This document shows, in pieces, positions 32,601 through 43,100 of a DNA stretch of 64,000 nt. The notes under the pieces are model-generated. The model did no database searches, was not told the origin of the DNA, and was given only the letters and a program-made list of their open reading frames with translations. This stretch comes from Leptasterias polaris. Taxonomy: Eukaryota > Echinodermata > Asteroidea > Forcipulatida > Asteriidae. Positions within the stretch are counted from its first letter, which is position 1. The number at the start of each line of letters is the position of its first letter. A program made the position numbers and the translations under genes. The stretch covers positions 1,185,501-1,249,500 of the forward strand of contig JAZGTN010000007.1 in NCBI GenBank assembly GCA_037783415.1. Direction: 5' to 3'.

Positions 32601-35600
32601 TTTGCTCAAGTCAAGTCAAGTCTCGAGTCATCTTTGCTCAAGTCAAGTCAAGTCTCGAGTCATCTTTACTCAAGTCAAGTCAAGTCACAAGTCATTTTTG
32701 CTCAAGTCAAGTCAAGTCACAAGTCATCTTTGCTCAAGTCAAGTCAAATCACAAGTCATCTTTGCTCAAGTCAAGTCCGGTCACAAGTCATTTTTGCTCA
32801 AGTCAAGTCAAGTCACAAGTCATTTTTGCTCAAGTCAAGTCCGGTCACAAGTCATCTTTGCTCAAGTCAAGTCAAGTCACAAGTCATTTTTGCTCAAGTC
32901 AAGTCAAGTCTCGAGTCATCTTTGCTCAAGTCAAGTCAAGTCACAAGTCATCTTTGCTCAAGTCAAGTCAAGTCACAAGTCATCTTTGCTCAAGTCAAGT
33001 CCGGTCACAAGTCATTTTTGCTCAAGTCAAGTCACAAGTCATTTTTGCTCAAGTCAAGTCCGGTCACAAGTCATCTTTGCTCAAGTCAAGTCAAGTCACA
33101 AGTCATTTTTGCTCAAGTCAAGTCAAGTCTCGAGTCATCTTTGCTCAAGTCAAGTCAAGTCTCGAGTCATCTTTGCTCAAGTCAAGTCAAGTCACAAGTC
33201 ATCTTTGCTCAAGTCAAGTCCGGTCACAAGTCATTTTTTCTCAAGTCAAGTCAAGTCGCAAGTCATCTTTGCTCAAGTCAAGTCCAGTCACAAGTCATCT
33301 TTGCTCAAGTCAAGTCAAATCACAAGTCATCTTTGCTCAAGTCAAGTCCGGTCACAAGTCATTTTTGCTCAAGTCAAGTCAAGTCACAAGTCATTTTTGC
33401 TCAAGTCAAGTCCGGTCACAAGTCATCTTTGCTCAAGTCAAGTCAAGTCACAAGTCATTTTTGCTCAAGTCAAGTCAAGTCTCGAGTCATCTTTGCTCAA
33501 GTCAAGTCAAGTCTCGAGTCATCTTTACTCAAGTCAAGTCAAGTCACAAGTCATTTTTGCTCAAGTCAAGTCAAGTCACAAGTCATCTTTGCTCAAGTCA
33601 AGTCAAATCACAAGTCATCTTTGCTCAAGTCAAGTCCGGTCACAAGTCATTTTTGCTCAAGTCAAGTCAAGTCACAAGTCATTTTTGCTCAAGTCAAGTC
33701 CGGTCACAAGTCATCTTTGCTCAAGTCAAGTCAAGTCACAAGTCATTTTTGCTCAAGTCAAGTCAAGTCTCGAGTCATCTTTGCTCAAGTCAAGTCAAGT
33801 CACAAGTCATCTTTGCTCAAGTCAAGTCAAGTCACAAGTCATCTTTGCTCAAGTCAAGTCCGGTCACAAGTCATTTTTGCTCAAGTCAAGTCACAAGTCA
33901 TTTTTGCTCAAGTCAAGTCCGGTCACAAGTCATCTTTGCTCAAGTCAAGTCAAGTCACAAGTCATTTTTGCTCAAGTCAAGTCAAGTCTCGAGTCATCTT
34001 TGCTCAAGTCAAGTCAAGTCTCGAGTCATCTTTGCTCAAGTCAAGTCAAGTCACAAGTCATCTTTGCTCAAGTCAAGTCCGGTCACAAGTCATTTTTTCT
34101 CAAGTCAAGTCAAGTCGCAAGTCATCTTTGCTCAAGTCAAGTCCAGTCACAAGTCATCTTTGCTCAAGTCAAGTCAAGTCAAGTCAAGTCACAAGTCATT
34201 TTTGCTCAAGTCAAGTCAAGTCACGAGTCATCTTTGCTCAAGTCAAGTCAAGTCACAAGTCATCTTTGCTCAAGTCAAGTCAAGTCACAAGTAATTTTTG
34301 CTCAAGTCAAGTCAAGTCCAGTCACAAGTCATCTTTGCTCAAGTCAAATCAAGTCCCAAGTCAATAAAATTGGCAACTCGAGTCTGCCTCAAGTCAAGTC
34401 AAGTCAAGTCAAGTCACAAGTAATTTTTGCTCAAGTCAAGTCAAGTCTCGAGTCATCTTTGCTCAAGTCAAGTCAAGTCACAAGTCATCTTTGCTCAAGT
34501 CAAGTCAAGTCACAAGTCATTTTTGCTCAAGTCAAGTCCGGTCACAAGTCATCTTTGCTCAAGTCAAGTCAAGTCACAAGTCATTTTTGCTCAAGTCAAG
34601 TCAAGTCTCGAGTCATCTTTGCTCAAGTCAAGTCAAGTCACAAGTTATCTTTGCTCAAGTCAAGTCCGGTCACAAGTCATTTTTGCTCAAGTCAAGTCAA
34701 GTCACAAGTCATCTTTGCTCAAGTCAAGTCAAGTCTCGAGTCATCTTTGCTCAAGTCAAGTCAAGTCACAAGTCATCTTTGCTCAAGTCAAGTCCGGTCA
34801 CAAGTCATTTTTTCTCAAGTCAAGTCAAGTCGCAAGTCATCTTTGCTCAAGTCAAGTCCAGTCACAAGTCATCTTTGCTCAAGTCAAGTCAAGTCAAGTC
34901 AAGTCACAAGTCATTTTTGCTCAAGTCAAGTCAAGTCACGAGTCATCTTTGCTCAAGTCAAGTCAAGTCACAAGTCATCTTTGCTCAAGTCAAGTCAAGT
35001 CACAAGTAATTTTTGCTCAAGTCAAGTCAAGTCCAGTCACAAGTCATCTTTGCTCAAGTCAAATCAAGTCCCAAGTCAATAAAATTGGCAACTCGAGTCT
35101 GCCTCAAGTCCAAGTCATCGACTCGAGTCAACAACACCGATTATTGAGAATGAAAGAAGAGTTTAACCAACCTGTATGCATCTTCTCATGGTCTTGAAGA
35201 CTAGCCTTGGATCGAGACTCAAAGGTACAGAACTCACACCTGAATGGTTTATGCTCCGGATGCTTCTTCATATGCGCCCGGAGATTATAAGCAAAGGGGA
35301 AAGCTAGCGGACAGAAGGTGCACTGAAACGGCATCGGACGGGGCAGGTGTTTCCGAGCTGCATGAAGCTGACACTCTTTCTCACTGAAGAATTTCTTGCC
35401 GCAGGTGGCACAGAGGATGGGTCTTATCTTGAGGTGCTTCCTCTTCATGTGGAGATTCAGGGTGTCGTGGCGTTTGCAGCGGTAGTTGCATAGTTCGCAG
35501 CCGTGAGGGCGCACTACAAGATGCACCTTGCGGTGCATACGTAGGTTGATCGCCCGTTTGAAAGCTTTCCCGCATTGATCACAGAGGTAGTTGCGCTCTT

Positions 35601-37881
35601 CTCGGTGGATGGGTGCGTGGGCGTTGAGTCTGCTCTGATCGCCGAAGACGGCCTCACAGATGGAGCACTTATAGGGTTTATCCCCGGTGTGGGTTTTCAG
35701 ATGTCTCTTGTAGTGATGCATAGTTCCTTGGATAAACTTATGGCAGTACTCGCACCGTTGCTCTCGGAGCACTCTCACTGGTCGCTCCTTCTTGTGATTC
35801 TTACTCCGATGCGACTTCATCTGACCTTTAAACTTACAGGTGAAGTCACAGTCACTACAGTGGTAGCGATCTTCGGCGATTTTCTTCTCTTTTTTCTCCT
35901 TCTCGGGCGTCTTGATCTCCTTCGGGTGTTCATAACGAAGGTGCGATCTTAAGGACCTTTGAAATTTACAAACAAACTCGCACTCTGTGCACTGATAGCG
36001 ATCCTCGCGGATACGGGATTGGTATTTGTAAACCGTAGATGCGATTCCGTGAACTTTGTTCTCGTGCTCTTTGAGATCCTTCTTGAAGCGGCAGAAGAAA
36101 GTGGGGCAGCGGTTACACTTGTAGCGATCAATGGCAAGGTGGCTTTGGGCTTCATCTAGTACTACTCCCTCCTGATTGTTGAGATCAACTTCTCCATTTT
36201 CATCCCCCTCATCTTGACCATCTCTTTCATTCCACGCCTTTCTCACCTCTATAGGAAACACCTTCGAATGCGCCCCCCTCTGATGGGTTGTCAATATCTG
36301 CTTGAACTTACAAACAAAGTTGCACTGCTCACATTTAAACTCATTTGACGGCTTCTCCGTCCGCGCTTTGAATTTTACTTGCAGTTTTTTAAGAGCTGAT
36401 GTGTTTCTGCGTTGATTTTTCATCTTGCGTTTCATCCTTGACGCAACACGCTTTGCGGGTTTGTACGGGATATAGTCAGTATCGTCTTCTTCCGAGTTGA
36501 CTTGCGGCTTCTTATGGGATGGATTTTTACGATGGCGTGAGTGGATGCGGTTAGCGATAGAGTCTGGGCCTTCGATAGTCTCATCTTGAATTGTAGCGTC
36601 TGTTTCTTTGATGCCTGATCCAGTTGGCTGGAAGGTCTTAGCGGGGATCACCGGTGCAGCTTGTAGGCCACTCTGAACATCATCAACCGATGTTACTCCT
36701 TCCTTCAGCTTTCTCGGGTCTTCATCTTGTACTGCTGGGAGCTCAAGACTGTCTCCATCACTCAAGTCAGGTGGGGAGGGCGTACTGACGCTGTCACTCT
36801 GAGCCTGCTGAGTTGGTGACGGGGATGTGGGCGTGTCTTTGGGTAAATTGATTGTCTCGTATTGAGATGTATTCTCCAGTTTGTATTTACTGGAAGGTGG
36901 GGTTCTGTCTTGATCTTGAGACTCTTTTGCCGGCTTGTTGAGTGATGCATCTACAGTTGAGAGGAAAAAAGGAAAATAGGAAAATAGTCCAAGTAAGAAG
37001 TTAGAAATGTGGAAAGTTCTGAAATTCTGTTCTTCTTAAAATAAAACAAGAAGTAACCAAAACTTTACTTAAATTTGATAAATAAACAAGGTTGATTTGC
37101 AATTTGTTGAAAATTAATTTTTTATTTAAATTTATTATTATTATTAGTGTGACACCCCTTTGTTCCGACACCCCTACATGTATATTCCAACAAACTTTGT
37201 GTATAACCCTAACCCTAGCCCTAGCGAATAAACCACATGGGGGTGGCGAAACAAAGGGTTCTCGGAATAAAGAGCAGTCACCCTTCTTGTTTGGGGTTTT
37301 TGGGGGGTGTGGATTAAGAATTATTTTTTCTAATAACCATCAAAGTTGTTGTATTTTGTTTGTATAAAATACAAACATTGGGTGCAGTTTATGAGTGCAT
37401 CATCACAATATGATCAAGAGGTGAAATCTGGACTATAAGCCACGTTTAAACAGCTTTTTGGGCTAAACTTGGCTTTGAATCAGTTTACTTTTTATGTATT
37501 TTCTCTTTATGTTTGATCTTCTCTCGTATGAAACAAAGAATCAGATGTCAAATGTGGAGGTCCGTGTCTAACATAATTTGTGTCGTAATTGGGTAAGCTG
37601 CAGCTGCAGCTAGCTGGCCAGACGAGTTATGTTTGATTGTAATGCCAAATAAAAAATCATAATAATGAATGTAAGGTGGTTACACAGAAACTCAATTCTT
37701 TACCATTTTGGCTCGATCCCACTTCTGCCACCTTCTGACTTGGATCTTTCCCATGATTCTTATGGCCAAACATGTGCTTCTTGATCTCCACCATGTCCTT
37801 AGTGGTAAAGCTGCACTTGTTACAGGAGAAGCTAAAGTCCATCTCATCTAGGTCCGTATCGAGGGTAGCTGGATCCATCAT
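29635..37881 (-). CDS. C2H2 zinc-finger protein, 13 fingers, 875 aa
   Basis: Coding exons (minus strand): 37704-37881, 35172-36950, 29635-30305. The total is 2628 nt, all junctions are phase 1, and it ends in TGA. Finger 1 (residues 18-40) is in the first coding exon. Fingers 2-12 run from about residue 264 to 650 in the large exon, and finger 13 follows at once in the last exon. The final junction rebuilds an HTGEK-type linker, which strongly supports the splice. A long Ser/Pro/acidic stretch separates finger 1 from the cluster, and a Pro/Ser-rich tail follows finger 13. The start chosen is the first of two adjacent ATGs. A nuclear DNA- or RNA-binding regulator is inferred from the finger type. 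No named orthologue recognised. The last intron contains a 2.8 kb satellite. Confidence 0.9.
30423..30648. mobile_element. GGGCCC-ended MITE, left-truncated
   Basis: It matches the 1995-2208 family through to the end agccatgaaattgggccc; the left terminal bases are missing. It lies in the last intron of the zinc-finger gene. Confidence 0.75.
30886..31098. mobile_element. piggyBac-like MITE (TTAA-CCCTCCTACTGT ends)
   Basis: It is flanked by TTAA on both sides, with inverse ends ccctcctactgt and acagtaggaggg. TTAA duplications and ends beginning CCC are typical of piggyBac relatives. Its right part ('ggctggcatagcttatctat' through 'caaaaccacagtgaatgg') is the sequence amplified in the 111-bp array at 14575-16000. 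Confidence 0.75.
31649..31713. other. 65-base hairpin with about 30-bp near-perfect stem
   Basis: The arm tgtagggatgaactgaaaaa and onward pairs with its inverse across a 4-base loop, with one indel and one mismatch. It lies in the last intron of the zinc-finger gene. The size suits a small-RNA precursor, but a tiny MITE would look the same. Confidence 0.55.
32318..35110 (+). repeat. 32-bp CAAGT-rich satellite array in the last intron of the zinc-finger gene
   Basis: About 85 units of the type tttgctcaagtcaagtcaag plus 'tcacaagtcatc', with C/T, 'ccggtc' and 'tctcgag' variants arranged in larger duplicated blocks. The non-satellite phrase 'aataaaattggcaactcgag' occurs twice, about 720 bases apart. 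All three plus-strand frames are open for hundreds of codons because the unit lacks stops in every phase. These are artefacts. Confidence 0.95.
36951..37703 (-). other. intron between first two coding exons of the zinc-finger gene
   Basis: No element recognised. A short telomere-like 'aaccctaaccctagccctag' run sits near 37205; it is too short to be meaningful. Confidence 0.4.
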
Positions 37882-37957
37882 GATTTTATGTCGAACAGCT
37901 TTTTTATAAAAAAAAAGATCCTTGAAGCTTTCAGTAGTTCCCACCTGGCTTCAAAAC
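37882..37957 (-). other. 5' UTR part of exon 2, zinc-finger gene
   Basis: The acceptor tttattttaag lies at 37958. The sequence from there to the ATG at 37881 is the likely untranslated start of the first coding exon. Confidence 0.5.
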
Positions 37958-38856
37958 CTTAAAATAAATGCAGGACAAAGTTTAACAGCATTTTAGAGAA
38001 ATTATAACTTTTTTATTTTTACATTTCAAGTTTTTTATATATCAAACTTTTCAATCAGTTTTTGTTCTTTTTCGAAAGACTAACATAAGACCAATTTTTC
38101 TGAAGTTTTCAAACACAAAACAAGACAAGTTGACTTTTTAAAATGAAACATTAAACAGTAACATGTCATTATCATTAAATTCTCTCCTTCCTTCTTTTTT
38201 ATTTAAAAGTTTTAATTTTTTTCCAAGTCTACGTTTAATTTGTTTTTAGGAAGGAAAACGGTTCATTTTCATTATCAAAACGACGTGAACATTCTGGTAA
38301 AAGTTTTCCTTGCCTTTTTAAATTACCCAACCAATCATATCTCAATCCTGTCGTCGTCGACCGGGCACCGACCCAAACGTCTCCCGGGCCACCGACGCCG
38401 CTGCCAGGCGCAGCTCCCTCCCAGACCCAGCCCCCTGATGAGCTACTTAAATATTATTTTCAAAAACTACACCGGTTTTATCTCCCTGTTGACCCCATTT
38501 AAAAACAACCAACGAATACACAAGTACAACATTCTTTGTCTATAATGTCCAAGTATAAAACATTGCCATTCATTCTGATTTATATTTTTCACATTTTCGC
38601 AGTTTTTGGAAAATAGAAACATTGGTTTTTATGATTTGGCCTGATTTGCATGTCCATAGAAAAAACGAACACAGACCTGGGCGTGAAAAAAACACGGGTG
38701 CTTGTCGACGAAAATCCCAAACTTTATCACTCATTTTAATACATTTTAACACTACATATGAAATAAAATACAATGTATGCATTAAGTTATGATGTAACCG
38801 TTAAACTAAGATGCAAACTACGACAACTACGGGTTAAATAGGAGAGAAATTCTTAC

Positions 38857-38950
38857 CCTCTTTTCATGCTGGGAAACAAATTTTCATTCTTCAAAAGCCG
38901 CCATGACACTTCGCTCATTTTTCTTCTGAGCGTTGGGGGCGCTATAAATG
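38857..38950 (-). other. probable non-coding first exon of the zinc-finger gene
   Basis: The minus strand has an excellent donor (AGAGG|GTAAGAAT) after a stretch beginning near 'agcgcccccaacgctcagaa'. It contains a short upstream frame, ATGGCGGCTTTTGAAGAATG plus A (38904-38884), encoding six residues and a stop. The transcription start near 38950 is a guess; a weak 'tttatag' lies just upstream. Confidence 0.55.
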
Positions 38951-39580
38951 TTTTTATCTCAATTTCATGTTGCTGTTTATTACAAAAGGGAAAATAAAAA
39001 CACTAAACTGAATGCGGTTTTCTTTTCTTTTTGCCGTATATTTTTTTGAGCCGCGGTAAAAAGTAATAGTACTAATTAGTAGGCCTATGCTTTTTGTTTG
39101 TTTGTTTGTTAGTTATGTATGATTTGTTTTTTCAAAGCAAACACAGCTGGTACCGTCAAAGACAAGTATCGGCACGATCGTGTGCGACCGACGGAACAGA
39201 TCCTGCTAAAGCTCATAAATAAATCTTTCAAAAATAATATGAAAATTTAGGAAATAATAGTGAAAAATATACCCTTATATGCAGGGTGGATCCAGGAAGC
39301 TCCAAATTATCGGCCAGTCCCATCTCAGAAGCAGATTGATTCATCACTACAGAATTCCTCCCCTATTGTAAACTCGAATATAGCGTGGGCTGAGTCAGCT
39401 GCAGCTGGAGCCCACTTTGTGGCCCCAAAAATGTTTTGATTTGATGCTCTGTGTGCAACTAACCTGAGGCGATTTTTGGCCACTAAATTTCTCCTCGTTT
39501 TTGAGCAAGAAAGTTAGAGTAGGCCTTCAAAGAGAATTCAATTTCATTGGTTCACCTTGCGGTCTTTTTCTTGTGAACTT
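38951..39580. other. intergenic between zinc-finger and gene 3
   Basis: Upstream region of the zinc-finger gene and 3' side of gene 3. No exon seen. Confidence 0.4.
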
Positions 39581-39814
39581 ACACTCTAAATGCCAGAGAT
39601 TTAAAAGTTAATCTTTAGGATTGTAGTTTGGGACCAATCATTTCCAGATTTAAAAATCAAACCTATTAGATTTGAATTTAAACATTATAGATTTAAATTC
39701 AAATTGAACAGGTTTTAGTTTAAATCTAATAGATTTTGTTTTTAAATCTGAAAACGATTGGTCCCTAACTACAAACCTAAAGATTAACTTTCAAATCTCT
39801 GACATTTAGAGTGT
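39581..39814. mobile_element. palindromic MITE with ACACTCTAAATG ends
   Basis: acactctaaatgccagagat faces its inverse atctctgacatttagagtgt, and the arms remain complementary almost to the centre. 234 bp, non-coding. Confidence 0.85.
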
Positions 39815-39967
39815 ATGGCATCTCCAATAGGGGCACCAATGAGGGCCACTTCATTTACTTCTAACTTCAGAGAATTTGTGGGCCAAGCAAAAGTCAGAGA
39901 TGGATGTTGCAAGAGTTTGAAAAACCTGAATGAGAAGAACGAAATCATGTGTTCGCGAAAACGAAAC

Positions 39968-39973
39968 TTTAAT
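39968..39973 (-). terminator. candidate polyadenylation signal of gene 3
   Basis: ATTAAA on the minus strand, about 180 bases after the stop codon. No AATAAA was found closer. Confidence 0.3.
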
Positions 39974-40152
39974 GCAGTAGCTAATTTGAATGAATTAGCA
40001 GAAACACGCGTTAACTTGAAATCGCGTTAATAAAACTGATTTCAGTTTTGCTGACATTCATAGGTAAACCTATACTACAACATAAAACATTAGAAATCAT
40101 TATGAAGAAAGTCAATTTAAACAATGAAGATCATCACAAGGTGACTTCAGGC

Positions 40153-43100
40153 CTATCGACGGCCGCGAGATGTCATTTTCCTTGGTCTGAACTTCTTCGA
40201 CCACATTTGACCTTTCTTGTTGCCATGGGATTGACCCGGCGAATGAGAATGTTTGTGTTTACTCCGCACGAACTTCGGCTTCGGTGGACGTTTTGGTTTC
40301 TTCGTTTTGACCGGAACTTCGTCTTCGTCGCTGCTGTAACCGCTATATTCAGAGTAGGAGAAGGCGGAGGAACTTGCGGAGGAACACGACTCCAAGAAAT
40401 CATCTTCTTTTGCGGCCTGGTTTTCTACAAGTTTTAAAAAAGAGGGCATGTGAAATTACTTCAAAGGCAAAGTATACCTTTGGTATGTTTGAACCATTCG
40501 ATTATTTTAATCGTAGATATTATATACAATAAAACTAAACTAACATTTCATTCATTAAAAGGTAGATATTGCAGGAAGAATAATTCGTAATTGAAATACA
40601 CATTATAAAACACTATGGCGACATTGACAAATCATCTTAAGATGAATCTTAGTGCTTTGTGAAATCGAGCCCAGTGGACCTCTTGGAATGTGGAAGACTT
40701 GACACAAAAAACAACAAAGACAAGCAAGGAAAGCCCGCCTAATATCAGCCAACAAAGACAGATCTTCCCCTGTGATGTCTGAGGTTGCAATTACACTTGA
40801 TTGGCATATCATCGCAGGACACACAGACCCAAGTGAGATGAGCAAGCCACAGTGGGAGGAGATTTGTCGCAAGCAACGACTCACCCCGTCATCATCATTT
40901 TAGTTAAAAGAAACCCTAGGCCTACTGCATAAATAAGTTTAGGAAAACATGCGTGAATTTGAATGCGTGTTGATGAAACTGAATTAATTTTTTGCTGAAA
41001 TTGACCTGAAACCCTGTATAGTGTGGCTGTTGCTCGGGTGTAATTGCTGTGAGAACTTAATATTCTTCAAAGAATGATCACATAAGCCGCATCCGCAGCT
41101 GCATATTTCAGCTTATTTATACCCGTGCCTGTATGGCCGGCTTTTACAGCCCAGCCGTTATACATTACTCTCTCAATCACTTACTCCTCTTCTGTTCCTT
41201 CATTTGTTTCCGAATTTTGGCCATTCGTGCGTTTGCCTTCTTGGCCCGTTTCTTCTTTGCTTCCCTGTGAAGGTAAGCTCTGTTGGTAACAAACCTTCGC
41301 TGTTGTTTCTCCAGTGCAGCGCCGGTGAGCGGCTTACGAAGATGCGCCACTGTTTAGTACAAGAGAACAAGAAAAAACAGCAGGACTCAGGCTCTGTGCT
41401 ATCCTCTGTTTCGAAAATGCATTTCTGAAGTTTCATAAAGCATACTTTTTATTTGCTAATAATAGATGGATTGCAATACGCGTCATTGGCCGCAATCTTT
41501 GATGTAAAACAATGTAAAAGTGCACGCGTGTACGCGCTACGCATGACTCTCAGCCAATGACAGCTCTTCACGCGTGCACAATTCATCAAAGATGGCGGCC
41601 AATGACGTCTATTGCAATCCATCTATAGACCTTTCTTTTGTTGATAAACAAAGTGCGCCGGTTGGCATGGACAGCCGAATGTTAGCAAAACCTTTTTGAT
41701 TTTTTTTTTGATTGGAAGTTATGGCAAATTTCCAATTCCATAGTTTTCCAAAGTGCGCCGGTTGGCATGGACAGCCGAATGTTAGCAAAACCTTCAATCG
41801 TGTTAAAACAAAATAGTGACCAAATTCAACATTTTCTGTAAAGATTCATGAACTGAAATACCTCCCATGATTGGTTGATTTGTTTCCAACAATTTCAACA
41901 CTATTTTAGAATATTTGTGTAACACTGCTTCAAACTATGGCTATCTGTTTTTGATTGGCAGTTATGGCTTTCCATAGTTTTCCAATCTGGGTTGGCAAAA
42001 ACTCGGGCTGTGACGTTGCAATAGAAAGGTCTATAGACCGGGGATCTGCAGTAATGACAGTGTGAATTAGCCCACCCCATGAAATAATTATGCTAATTAC
42101 ATGCATGCGTTTGCTATGAATTGGCGGCAAAACGCCATAGAGTTGTGCGATAGGAAGATGCACAAACGCGTTCGCGTTACACCATCATCAGGGCCCGATT
42201 TCATAGAACTGCTTAAGCACAAAAAGTAGCTAAGCACAACAAATTTATGCTCACAAGAATAAGGTTACCAGCCAAAGTACCATTATGTACATCATGTGAC
42301 TGGTACCCCGCTTATTTTTGCTCTGCAGAAATTGGGTAAGCATAATTCTCTGCTTCACTGAGCAGCTCTATGAAACTTGGCCCTGGTGTATCCCTTTCTG
42401 CTAAGCAATATGTGTCATGGTAACCAGAAAATGGCCCTTGTACTTACGATGATCCACAACTCTAGGTGGAGGTTCAGTGCTATTACCGGCTCGCTTCCTT
42501 TTCGGTCCGTACCATTTCCCGTTGAACACCACCCTTTTAGATTTACGCCTACTGCCTCTTGATCCTCCAAACCTAAAAATTATTAAGAACACGTCATGCA
42601 TGGGTAGTAGAAGAAGCAGCTCTATGAAATTGGGCCCTGGTTGCGACTGGTCCCACTGTTTTTTGCTAAACAAAATAAAATTTTCTGTAAAGTGCTCGCC
42701 TCTCACCATTGCCCTGGTTCGATTCCCGGCTAGGGCCATTTGTAAGTTAGTTGTGCATTGGTTCTTTCCTACGCCTTAGTTTGTTTTCTTCTCCCGGCCC
42801 TTCGGTTTCCCGCTCCCTCTGGAAAATTCTCCGTGGTCATGGGTCAATGTGGAGCTGCCAAAGGCGCCTTATTATCATGCCTGCGGCTCGCACACTGTAG
42901 CCGCCTCCTTTTGCAATTCAGCTTCTCAGAGGCGAGTACAAGGATAGTTTTTCTCAAAAACTATTCTTAATTATCAATTTGGACATTATTTATTTTTATG
43001 TTGGAAATTGTTTAGTCTTATCCACTATTAAATACCACCGTCTGAGACTAGCATGTTTTGGTGACCAGAATGATAAGCTGAGAGGAAGGTTCTTTGATGT

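Noticed and set aside
32346..35197. Overlapping plus-strand frames of 606-890 codons
   Set aside because: Products of the stop-free 32-bp CAAGT satellite, open in all three frames at once.
35575..36159. Plus-strand frames across the zinc-finger exon
   Set aside because: Antisense shadows of the C2H2 coding exon.
37200..37225. Telomere-like 'aaccctaaccctagccctag'
   Set aside because: Only about three degenerate units; not evidence of a telomere or interstitial telomeric block.
40048..40437. 129-codon plus-strand frame
   Set aside because: Antisense shadow of the last exon of gene 3, which has matched phases and codes the better-supported protein.
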